6,096 bases of DNA from Chloroflexota bacterium (GCA_022574265.1 JACZSI010000108.1:1-6096); one strand, 5' to 3'; shown: positions 1-5,467, counted from the stretch's first letter. Translations and numbers: made by a program. Notes: a model not told the origin generated them from the letters alone.

Positions 1-890
1 AGGCGGCCGCTCGCAACGGCGTGAAGCTGCTGTGCGGCCACACGCTCGCCTTCAGCCCGCCCGTGATGGCGATGCGCCGCATCATCAACTCCGGCGAGCT
101 GGGGCCGCTCAGGGCGCTCAACAACTGGGCCTTCACGGACTGGATGCTCCAGGCCCGGCAGCCGGAGGAGCTGGACGAGGCGGTCGGCGGCGGCGTGCTG
201 TACCGCCAGGGCCCGCACCAGCTGGACACCGCGCGGCTCCTCGGCGGCGGCCTCGTGCGCTCGGTGCGCGGGGTGACGGGGAAGTGGTGGCCGGAGCGGC
301 ACGCGGTCGGCTACTACTCGGCCTTCTTGGAGTTCGAGGACGGCGTCACGGCCTCGGTCGTCAACAACGGCTACGGCTATGCGATGACGGCGGAGCTCGT
401 GCCCTGGGGCGACGACCGCGGGCTGATCGAGGGCTACACGGGCGAGCAGCGAGTGGAGATACGCCGGGGGATCAAGGACGGCACGCGCGACGAGTTCGCG
501 GCCAAGGACGCGCTGCGGATCGGGTCCGAGCACGAGCGGCAGTTCTGGCGGGAACGGCCGGCCGAGCGCAAGCCCTGGCGGCCGACGAACCTGGGCATCC
601 TGATCGTGACCTGCGAGCGCGGCGACATACGGCAGTCGAAGTTCGGGCTCTACATCGAGCGCGATGGTGGCAAGGAGGACCGGGACCTCGGCGACGCGAC
701 GTACCGGGCGGGCCGCGAGGACCTGCTCGAGCTCTACAACGCGGTGGTCAACGGGGCTCCGGTGTACCACAGCGGCGAGTGGGGCATGGCGACGCTCGAG
801 GTCATCACGGCGATCATGGAGTCGTCGCGAGACCGCAAGGAGGTGCGTCTGACGCACCAGGTCCCGATGCCGCTGGAGTACGACGGCTAA
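1..890 (+). CDS. Gfo/Idh/MocA family oxidoreductase, C-terminal part (5' end outside window)
   Basis: The open frame enters from the left edge (first full codon at base 3) and ends with TAA at 888-890, giving 295 residues. The N-terminal Rossmann NAD(P)-binding domain, including the usual EKP-type motif, lies outside the window. What is visible is the C-terminal alpha/beta dimerisation and substrate domain. It includes the family pattern GGGVLYRQGPHQLD (His72 and Asp75 of the visible part), where the His and Asp usually shape the active site, followed by RLLGGG. The stretch with CGH, SGELGPLR, FTD and PEELD resembles phthalate 4,5-cis-dihydrodiol dehydrogenase-like members, which oxidise cyclic diols with NAD. 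That subfamily placement is from memory of family patterns and is tentative, because sugar or inositol dehydrogenases share the fold. The GTG at 21 is an internal Val codon, not a start. The gene converges on the lipoprotein gene with no room for a terminator. Confidence 0.85.
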   Translation, partial: AAARNGVKLLCGHTLAFSPPVMAMRRIINSGELGPLRALNNWAFTDWMLQARQPEELDEAVGGGVLYRQGPHQLDTARLLGGGLVRSVRGVTGKWWPERHAVGYYSAFLEFEDGVTASVVNNGYGYAMTAELVPWGDDRGLIEGYTGEQRVEIRRGIKDGTRDEFAAKDALRIGSEHERQFWRERPAERKPWRPTNLGILIVTCERGDIRQSKFGLYIERDGGKEDRDLGDATYRAGREDLLELYNAVVNGAPVYHSGEWGMATLEVITAIMESSRDRKEVRLTHQVPMPLEYDG

Positions 891-2107
891 GCGCCGGCCC
901 CGGCCACGCTCTGGAGCTCTTTGAAGCAGCTGTCCTCGGCCTTCGTGGCGGCGAGGATGTCCGCCCCGGTGACCCGGCCCGTCTCCGTATTGACGAGCCA
1001 CAACCCGTAGAAGGCCGTTTCCGTCCTGGTCTCGGTGAAGGTTTCGGTACCGCTTTCGGTTTCGACCGTGACCTCGACGTCGAGGTCGACGGTGCCGCGG
1101 CCTTCGACGACCCAGCGCCGTGGGTCTTCCACGCGCGTGACGAAAGCCCCGAAGAGCGGGTGAGGCGTGAAGCAGTCGTAGGAGGCGACCCACGTCAGGA
1201 TGCTCGCCTCCTCGGCGGTGACCGCGGCTGGCCTCTTCTCCTCCGAAGGGGCGCAACTCTCCTCACGCCGGGCAGTGTCCACCTGTCGCGCCAGGTCGTC
1301 TCGGGGCGTGATAACACCGGTGGTGGCGTTGACTTCCCAGAGGCCATACGGCGTCGTGGCGGCCTTACCTTCGACGATCCAGTTTCCCTGGAGGCCGGGC
1401 CGGGCTTGGAAGCTCTCGAATGCCGGGAAATCCTGGAAGCAGCCGTAGACCGTCGTCCACACCTGGATGGCGGCGAGCTCCGCGTCCGGGACCAGCGGGT
1501 CGGCCGGGAGGAATAGCGGTGGCGTCGGCACGTCGTCCAGCAGGGCGTTGGGCAGCGCGCATCGTGTGCCGGTAGCGGCGATGCGGCCCGCCGTCGCGTC
1601 GCGGGGCGTCACCGAACCCGAGAGATCATCCGCGATGGCCCACTGCCCGAAGCTGAGGAGGTCGTCGTTCGTCACGACGCTCACGATCCATCGCAGGTTC
1701 GCGGCATCGTAGGACGACTCGAAGACGACGTTGACGTCGACCGTCTGGGCCGCGACAGCCCCCCCGCCCTCGGCCGCTGCCAGCGGCGCCGCCACCTGCT
1801 CGGCGCACCTGCTGACCTCGGACCAGACGAGCGATTCGACGAGCGCCTGGCCCAGCGTCGGGCTTGGGGTGGGCGTCGGCGTCGGCAGCGGAGTCGCTGT
1901 TGGCTCGACGACCGCCGTGGGGCTGGGCGTCGGTTGGGACACCGACCCACGGGCCGTGGCGGTGGCGAAGACAGCTTCGGTCCGGGAGAGAGTGCCGTCG
2001 CCGCCGTTCCCGCCACCCCCGAATGGGTTGCACGCGGCGAGCAGCAGGAAGCCCGCGGACACGAGGAGCGCTGCTTGATTGCGCCGGAGCATGGGGATCA
2101 GGGTCAC
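887..2107 (-). CDS. Secreted lipoprotein with Pro/Thr spacer and three W-x5-C modules; function unknown
   Basis: This is a 406-residue protein of unrecognised function. The start is taken as GTG at 2107, because GAGGT lies 4 nt upstream and the promoter ends just before it; ATG at 2092 would remove five residues. The N-terminus has MLRR, a hydrophobic core and a lipobox LLAAC (Cys26), so it is probably exported and lipidated. A Gly-rich stretch and a Pro/Thr spacer (about residues 59-84) follow. Three related modules come next, at about residues 90-183, 212-285 and 301-394. Each has W-x5-C, then a W-I/V-V strand, then an (F/Y)G-x-W strand with a turn such as NATTGVITPRD, then a closing Cys. 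The key residues are W95/C101/W140/W156/C183, W217/C223/W243/W257/C285 and W306/C312/W332/W370/C394. The paired Cys suggest one disulfide per module. Module 3 carries a Thr/Glu-rich insertion (about residues 339-366). A surface binding or sensing role is only a guess. Confidence 0.85.
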   Translation of the reverse strand: MTLIPMLRRNQAALLVSAGFLLLAACNPFGGGGNGGDGTLSRTEAVFATATARGSVSQPTPSPTAVVEPTATPLPTPTPTPSPTLGQALVESLVWSEVSRCAEQVAAPLAAAEGGGAVAAQTVDVNVVFESSYDAANLRWIVSVVTNDDLLSFGQWAIADDLSGSVTPRDATAGRIAATGTRCALPNALLDDVPTPPLFLPADPLVPDAELAAIQVWTTVYGCFQDFPAFESFQARPGLQGNWIVEGKAATTPYGLWEVNATTGVITPRDDLARQVDTARREESCAPSEEKRPAAVTAEEASILTWVASYDCFTPHPLFGAFVTRVEDPRRWVVEGRGTVDLDVEVTVETESGTETFTETRTETAFYGLWLVNTETGRVTGADILAATKAEDSCFKELQSVAGAGA

Positions 2108-2111
2108 GGGG

Positions 2112-2116
2112 ACCTC
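2112..2116 (-). promoter_or_regulatory. Ribosome binding site of the lipoprotein gene
   Basis: GAGGT on the minus strand lies 4 nt before the GTG at 2107. It is about 19 nt before the next in-frame ATG at 2092, which is too far to serve it. The upstream ATG at 2137 falls inside the predicted -10 box, so it would not be transcribed. This argues for the GTG start. Confidence 0.5.
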
Positions 2117-2135
2117 ACGGGAACGTGATGCGGCC

Positions 2136-2164
2136 ATGTTAGAAGGCCGCGGCCTCCGTGACAA
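2136..2164 (-). promoter_or_regulatory. Sigma70-type promoter for the lipoprotein gene
   Basis: Read on the minus strand there is TTGTCA (2164-2159, five of six matches to TTGACA), a 17-nt spacer, and TAACAT (2141-2136, four of six matches to TATAAT). Transcription would start near 2129, leaving a leader of about 22 nt that contains only the ribosome binding site. Spacing and position fit well, but no experimental signal is visible. Confidence 0.55.
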
Positions 2165-2225
2165 CGATGCTTGGCCGCGCAGGCTCCGCTTTTTCGCGAT
2201 ACCTGCCGGGTCCGGCGGACCGTGG

Positions 2226-2234
2226 TGGTACGAT
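2226..2234 (+). promoter_or_regulatory. Extended -10 promoter for the 66-codon gene
   Basis: TGGTACGAT matches the extended -10 layout TG-n-TATAAT, with four of six matches in the hexamer. No convincing -35 box lies 15-19 nt upstream, as expected if the extended -10 compensates. It ends 38 nt before the ATG at 2273. It is a short motif in GC-rich DNA and could be chance. Confidence 0.35.
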
Positions 2235-2272
2235 GGCGACGGCTGGGCGAGCCCGCGGTGCGGGGGTGGCGG

Positions 2273-2473
2273 ATGAGCGGCGAACGCATCGGTGCGGACG
2301 AGATCATGGTGAGGGACGGGCATCTGCGCATCCGCCTGCTCCGGATGGAGGATGGGTGGCACGCCGAGATCGTGTCCGAGATCGAAGGCCCGATCTTCGA
2401 GGGCCATGTGACCGAGCTGTCGGAGCTGTTGGCGGGCCACCCCGTCGCCTCGCTCCCGCCGGATGCTGACTGA
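2273..2473 (+). CDS. Small acidic hypothetical protein, 66 aa
   Basis: An ATG at 2273, preceded by a G-rich GGGGGTGGCGG stretch that can pair with 16S rRNA, opens a 66-codon frame ending in TGA at 2471-2473. I do not recognise a family. The sequence is soluble and acidic, with no signal peptide or membrane segment. It looks like a small beta-rich fold: RIRLLRMEDGWHAEIVSEI reads as two strands around a turn, followed by a short helix (TELSELLAG). Codons favour G or C in third position, as in the neighbouring genes. The frame fits neatly into the gap between the lipoprotein promoter and the ZIP gene, whose stop is 12 bp away, and it has its own candidate promoter. A longer frame on the same strand begins at 2171, before the promoter, and is not favoured. 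The opposite strand is also open here, so the call is moderate. Confidence 0.6.
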   Translation: MSGERIGADEIMVRDGHLRIRLLRMEDGWHAEIVSEIEGPIFEGHVTELSELLAGHPVASLPPDAD

Positions 2474-2485
2474 CGCCCAGACGCG

Positions 2486-3259
2486 CTAGGCGCCGGCGAT
2501 GCGCCCCGCTATCTCCGCGGTGGCCGCGAACACGGCGAAGCCCAACGCCACGTAGACGAAGCTCCAGCGGTACCTTCCCGTCTCCGCGGTGGGGATGAGG
2601 ATGCTCGCTCCGATGTAGATGAACGTGCCGGCCGCGACGCCGAGGAGCATGGACGTGAGCGCCACGCTCACCTCGCCGAGGGCGAAGGGTATGAGGATAC
2701 CCACGAGCGTGACGACGCCGATGGAGAGGCCGGCGAGCAGCGCCTGACGCCTGCTGCCCCCGTAGTTGCGGATGATGGTGCCGATGGCGAAGCCGGCGGG
2801 CACCTCGTGCAGCAGGACCGCGACGAAGACCACGACGCCGAGCGCGGGGTCGGTGATCATCGCGGCGCCGATGGCGACGCCGTCCATCAGGTCGTGGACG
2901 TTGAAGGCGGCGAAGGACGCGATCGCGCGGCGGCTTGCCACGGTGGCGGGCGGAACGGCGGCGTGCGCGTGGGGGTCCTCCCCATCGCCGACGGGTATCT
3001 GGTGCACGTGGACGTTGCCCAGGTGCTCCGTGAGGTAGACGAGCAGGAAGCCGACGCCGATCATCCACGGCCCCCGCGAGCTTCCCTCGATGGCCGCAGG
3101 GGCCATCTCGAGCAGGGCCGCGGCGAGCATGAAGCCGCCGCTGAAGGCGAGGCCGCTCGCCATCACCGCCGCGGAGGGCTGCGCCTTCGCTGCCGAGAGC
3201 GCGCTGCCCAGCAGGTTGGCGATGGTCGTCAGCACGCCCAGGAGCAGTGCGATCAGCAT
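2486..3259 (-). CDS. ZIP-family divalent metal ion transporter
   Basis: This 257-residue inner-membrane protein matches the ZIP (ZupT/GufA-like) family, which moves Zn2+, Fe2+, Mn2+ or similar ions into the cytoplasm. About eight hydrophobic segments are visible: 1-23, 34-56, 63-79, 112-135, 140-163, 172-195, 200-222 and 232-254. TM4 carries VHDLMDGVAIG (His122, Asp126) and TM5 carries LLHEVPAGFAIG (His151, Glu152, Pro154). These are the family's metal-path residues, although the TM4 Asn and the second TM5 Glu seen in many members are replaced. The loop after TM3 (residues 79-100) is His-rich (His79, 84, 86, 97, 99), as is common for metal capture in ZIPs. The start at 3259 lies 15 bp after the cupin stop with only a weak ribosome binding site, suggesting translational coupling. 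Metal specificity cannot be read from the sequence. Confidence 0.9.
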   Translation of the reverse strand: MLIALLLGVLTTIANLLGSALSAAKAQPSAAVMASGLAFSGGFMLAAALLEMAPAAIEGSSRGPWMIGVGFLLVYLTEHLGNVHVHQIPVGDGEDPHAHAAVPPATVASRRAIASFAAFNVHDLMDGVAIGAAMITDPALGVVVFVAVLLHEVPAGFAIGTIIRNYGGSRRQALLAGLSIGVVTLVGILIPFALGEVSVALTSMLLGVAAGTFIYIGASILIPTAETGRYRWSFVYVALGFAVFAATAEIAGRIAGA

Positions 3260-3274
3260 GCGTTCTTGCGAGTC

Positions 3275-3658
3275 CTAGGCGCCAGCGGCCGGCTCCGCGC
3301 CGGCGTTGACGCCGAGGTAGGAGAGGCGGGTGGCGGCGGTGTTGCGCATGCCGTGGGGCACGCCGCGCGGCACGATCATGAACTGGCCAGCCTCGATGGG
3401 GACCTCGCCGTGCTCCCACAGCGCGAGCCCGCTGCCTTCGAGCACGTAGATGCAGTGGGCGTTCTCCGGGTGGACGTGGAGCGGCGTCTCCTGCCCCGGC
3501 TCGAAGTTGCGCACGGTGATGTGGCGGATGTCGATGCCGTCGCGGTAGACGCCGACGATCATCGGCTCGTCTTGGGAGTAGACCTGGAAGGGGGCCGTGT
3601 CGAACACACCGGCGCCCAGCGACTCGGGCTTGACCTCTTTCGTGTTGTCACGTGGCAT
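3275..3658 (-). CDS. Small single-domain cupin with a four-His metal site
   Basis: This 127-residue cytoplasmic protein is a one-domain cupin. Motif 1 is G55-x5-H61-x-H63-x4-H68-x6-G75 and motif 2 is G91-x5-P97-x-G99-x2-H102-x3-N106. Both match the cupin pattern, except that the usual Glu ligand of motif 1 is His68, so the metal would be held by four His (61, 63, 68, 102). Four-His cupins are known, for example the manganese-binding TM1459 type, and some cupin dioxygenases lack the Glu. The substrate is unknown; oxygenase, isomerase or simple ligand-binding roles are all possible. The ATG at 3658 has GGAG 7 nt upstream, which supports this start. The gene precedes the ZIP transporter by 15 bp on the same strand, so they are probably co-transcribed from the promoter at 3926-3954, through a leader of about 260 nt. 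Confidence 0.88.
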   Translation of the reverse strand: MPRDNTKEVKPESLGAGVFDTAPFQVYSQDEPMIVGVYRDGIDIRHITVRNFEPGQETPLHVHPENAHCIYVLEGSGLALWEHGEVPIEAGQFMIVPRGVPHGMRNTAATRLSYLGVNAGAEPAAGA

Positions 3659-3740
3659 GTCCTGCTCCCGCGGTCGGGTTGGCCTCAAACCTCCGCCCCG
3701 CTGCACGAACGTCGGTGCCCCACGACCGTTTCGACCATCC

Positions 3741-3848
3741 CCCCGTCCCCCTTCCTGGCCAGGAAGGGGGTGGTAAAGCCAAATACGGGGGACACCCCCG
3801 TGCCCCCGGCAAAGGGGCTTCGCCCCTCTGCACACCCCTGTCCTGCTC
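3741..3848. repeat. GC-rich array of three hairpins, probable interspersed repeat element
   Basis: Three hairpins follow closely. The first is a 24-nt perfect palindrome at 3747-3770 with CCCCCTTCCTGG as its left arm. The second is ACGGGGG-ACA-CCCCCGT at 3785-3801. The third is AGGGGC-TTC-GCCCCT at 3813-3827. None is followed by a T-tract on either strand, so they are poor intrinsic terminators. From memory, similar runs (GGGGCGAAGCCCC next to GGGGGTGTCCCCC and paired CCCCCTTCC/GGAAGGGGG) recur between genes in Dehalococcoidia-like genomes, but this is unverified. The array lies inside the predicted leader of the cupin-ZIP operon, so it could affect that mRNA's stability or translation. Confidence 0.7.
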
Positions 3849-3925
3849 ACGAAGAGGGATTTTGAGGCGAGGTCCCACGATCGTGTTGGCCGCGTACGGC
3901 GCCGCGTCCGAAACTGCTGGCCGCG

Positions 3926-3954
3926 ATTGTATCGGCGGGCCGGGTCAGCAGCAA
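3926..3954 (-). promoter_or_regulatory. Sigma70-type promoter for the cupin-ZIP operon
   Basis: On the minus strand, TTGCTG (3954-3949) is followed by a 17-nt spacer and TACAAT (3931-3926, five of six matches to the -10 consensus). Transcription would begin near 3919. The cupin start at 3658 is then about 260 nt downstream, with the hairpin array in between. The -35 box is weak (three of six). Confidence 0.5.
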
Positions 3955-3991
3955 GGCAGCCGTGCCGTCGCGGCCCCCACGCACGCTCGTG

Positions 3992-4020
3992 TTGACAGTA
4001 CCGGGCGCGCCCGGTAGCGT
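3992..4020 (+). promoter_or_regulatory. Sigma70-type promoter for the LVIVD-repeat gene
   Basis: A perfect TTGACA (3992-3997) is followed by exactly 17 nt and TAGCGT (4015-4020). The -10 box keeps the three most conserved positions (T1, A2, T6). The start site would be near 4027, giving a leader of about 28 nt that ends in the strong ribosome binding site at 4041-4047. The weak -10 may mean the promoter needs help or is tightly controlled. Confidence 0.55.
3999..4016. promoter_or_regulatory. 18-nt perfect palindrome between -35 and -10, candidate operator
   Basis: TACCGGGCGCGCCCGGTA is its own reverse complement over all 18 bases. It fills the promoter spacer and takes in the first two bases of the -10 box. 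No T-run follows, so it is not a terminator. A dimeric repressor bound here would block RNA polymerase. The 17-nt spacer argues against a MerR-type activator, which uses 19-20 nt. No regulator gene lies in the window. Confidence 0.5.
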
Positions 4021-4040
4021 CGCGGCACGTAAGGCTGGGC

Positions 4041-4047
4041 GAGGAGG
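4041..4047 (+). promoter_or_regulatory. Strong ribosome binding site of the LVIVD-repeat gene
   Basis: GAGGAGG lies 7 nt before the ATG at 4055, a near-ideal Shine-Dalgarno sequence. The in-frame upstream ATG at 3962 lies before the predicted promoter, so this site fixes the start at 4055. Confidence 0.75.
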
Positions 4048-4054
4048 CGAGGCC

Positions 4055-5290
4055 ATGGCGCACGACATCTCGAACATGCGGCTGCTCTCCCACAGCATGC
4101 TGAACGGCTACCCGAACATCGGCGAGGGTATGGCCATCCAGACGACGGCGGACGGCCGCCGCATCATGTGGCTCGCGCACGAGTCGATCATCGACTACAC
4201 GGCCGTGGACGTCACGGACGTGACCGAGCCGGTGGTGATCGTCCAGCGCGAGCTCCCGCACCCGGAGATGCGCTCGAACTCGCTCGCGGTCGTCGGCGAC
4301 ACGATGTACCTGGCGCACCAGACGTCCCGCTACGGACTGCCCGATGCGGGGATGCTCATCTACGACATCTCGACGCCGGAGGAGCCGAAGGTCATCGGCA
4401 GCTTCGATGCCGTCGGTCCGACGTCGCGCGGCGTCCACGTGCTGTGGTGCGCCGACGGCCGCTATGCGCACCTCTCCACGACGATGCCCGACGCGAAGCC
4501 GCGGTACCGGCGCGACGACCAGTTCTACGTGATCGTCGACGTGAGCGACCCGACGAAGCCGGTGGAGGCGGGCCGCTGGTGGGTGCCCGGCGCGATGGAG
4601 GACGACGCCGAGCCGGAGCTCGAGCGGCACGAGCCGGACATGGGCTACGGCGCGCACAACACGAACGTCTATCCCGAGCGCCCGGACCGCGCCTACTGCT
4701 GCTTCAAGGACGCGGGCGTGGTGATCCTCGACATCTCGGACGTCGCTCACCCGAAGCAGGTGAGCCGCGTGGACTACCACCCGCCGATGCCGGCCCCCGC
4801 CTTCACGCACACGGCGCTCCCGCTGTTCAAGCGCGGCCTGATGATCGTGACGGACGAGTCGGTGCGCCAGGGCGGCGAGGACTGGCCGAAGCTGACGTGG
4901 GTGATGGACATGAGCACCGAGACGAACCCGGTGATCCTGAGCACGCTGCCCATGCCGCCGCTGGAGGAGCTCAAGGCCCGGCCGGGGCGCTTCGGGGCGC
5001 ACAACATCCACGAGAACCAGCCCGCGGAGACGTCGTTCGTCTCGGAGGAGCTCATCTTCGGCACCTACTTCAACGCGGGCATGCGGGTCCACGACATCTC
5101 GAACCCCTTCCAGCCGGTCGAGGTCGCGCACTTCGTGCCGGAGCTCGCCGAGGGCTCCAAGATCGAGGACCACTACGCCGACGCGCTCGAAGGCATGAAC
5201 ATCAACGACGTGTACGTGGACGAGAACCGCATCGTGTATACGGTCGACCGTCAGCGTGGCGGGCTCTACATCTTGGAGCTGACGATCTAG
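4055..5290 (+). CDS. LVIVD-repeat beta-propeller protein
   Basis: This 411-residue protein has repeated blades ending in the LVIVD signature: AVDVTDVTEPV (50-60), LIYDISTPEEPKV (101-113), VIVDVSDPTKPV (159-170), VVILDISDVAHP (222-233), WVMDMSTETNPV (282-293) and MRVHDISNPFQPV (343-355), closing with LYILEL at the C-terminus. That is about six blades of a beta-propeller. There is no signal peptide, so it is probably cytoplasmic; most LVIVD proteins have no assigned biochemical role. His residues sit in what look like inner strands of successive blades: RGVH128, GAH201N, FTH252T and GAH316N. This could form a central metal site, as the inner-strand His do in carotenoid oxygenases. That is inference. 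The start is set by the ribosome binding site at 4041. The gene is divergent from the cupin-ZIP operon and 177 bp before the alcohol dehydrogenase gene on the same strand. Confidence 0.88.
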   Translation: MAHDISNMRLLSHSMLNGYPNIGEGMAIQTTADGRRIMWLAHESIIDYTAVDVTDVTEPVVIVQRELPHPEMRSNSLAVVGDTMYLAHQTSRYGLPDAGMLIYDISTPEEPKVIGSFDAVGPTSRGVHVLWCADGRYAHLSTTMPDAKPRYRRDDQFYVIVDVSDPTKPVEAGRWWVPGAMEDDAEPELERHEPDMGYGAHNTNVYPERPDRAYCCFKDAGVVILDISDVAHPKQVSRVDYHPPMPAPAFTHTALPLFKRGLMIVTDESVRQGGEDWPKLTWVMDMSTETNPVILSTLPMPPLEELKARPGRFGAHNIHENQPAETSFVSEELIFGTYFNAGMRVHDISNPFQPVEVAHFVPELAEGSKIEDHYADALEGMNINDVYVDENRIVYTVDRQRGGLYILELTI

Positions 5291-5300
5291 CGCTAATCCC

Positions 5301-5403
5301 TGTCATTCTGAGTCCTTCGCTGGAAGGACGAAGAATCTCGTAGCTGGGCGTTGCTTGAACATCCAGGGTCGGGACGAGACCCTTCGCTGCGCTCAGGGTG
5401 ACA
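5301..5403. repeat. Interspersed inverted-repeat element, TGTCATTCTGAG...CAGGGTGACA
   Basis: The left arm (5301-5340) begins TGTCATTCTGAG and ends GAATCTCG. The right arm (5375-5403), read in reverse complement, begins TGTCACCCTGAG and ends GGGTCTCG, so the arms match with a few changes and enclose a 34-nt centre. Inside the left arm is a perfect hairpin, GTCCTTC-GCTG-GAAGGAC (5312-5329). From memory, units of the form GTCATTCTGAGCGAAGCGAAG recur between genes in many environmental bacterial genomes; this is unverified here. No T-tract follows, but the structure could protect or end the LVIVD transcript. Confidence 0.75.
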
Positions 5404-5414
5404 AATAGGTGACA

Positions 5415-5442
5415 GAGACCCTCGGTGTGCTCAGCGGTGACA
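5415..5442. repeat. Third, diverged half-copy of the same repeat
   Basis: GAGACCCTCGGTGTGCTCAG continues to TGACA at 5442 and parallels the right arm at 5376-5403 (GAGACCCTTCGCTGCGCTCAG...TGACA), with several substitutions and one shifted G. It is a direct repeat of that arm about 39 bp downstream. It ends 25 bp before the alcohol dehydrogenase start and so lies in or near that gene's leader. I found no convincing promoter for the dehydrogenase in 5291-5467. Confidence 0.6.
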
Positions 5443-5467
5443 ATGAGGTGAATCGGAGCGCGATGCC

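Noticed and set aside
1070..1087. 18-nt perfect palindrome as an operator
   Set aside because: It is inside coding sequence for alternating Asp/Leu/Val/Glu codons and far from any start, so it is likely a by-product of codon repetition.
32..1516. Long open frame on the plus strand (494 codons)
   Set aside because: Its translation is Arg/Ala/Gly-rich without domain features. It crosses the real oxidoreductase in another frame and the lipoprotein gene on the other strand, a typical GC-rich shadow.
2108..2440. N-terminal extension of the lipoprotein frame to ATG 2440
   Set aside because: It would place about 110 Pro/His-rich residues before a clear signal peptide and would cover the promoter and the divergent small gene.
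2304..3419. Minus-strand frame of 371 codons across the ZIP gene
   Set aside because: It is a different frame from the ZIP gene, with Arg/His-rich composition and no motifs.
3741..3848. CRISPR array or riboswitch in the hairpin region
   Set aside because: The hairpins differ from each other, have no regular spacers, and show no riboswitch consensus that I recognise.
3876..3885. Palindrome CACGATCGTG near the leftward start site
   Set aside because: Only 10 nt long and not extended on either side; expected by chance in this composition, so not called an operator.
3962..4054. Upstream ATG of the LVIVD frame
   Set aside because: It lies before the predicted promoter, has no ribosome binding site and encodes a low-complexity stretch. 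ATG 4055 has GAGGAGG.
3659..5173. Minus-strand extension of the cupin frame through the LVIVD gene
   Set aside because: The upstream part is Arg/His/Val-rich shadow of the LVIVD gene. The cupin has a good ribosome binding site and start at 3658.
5312..5329. Intrinsic terminator after the LVIVD gene
   Set aside because: The hairpin is perfect but is followed by CGAAGAATC, without a T-tract, so it was kept only as part of the repeat.
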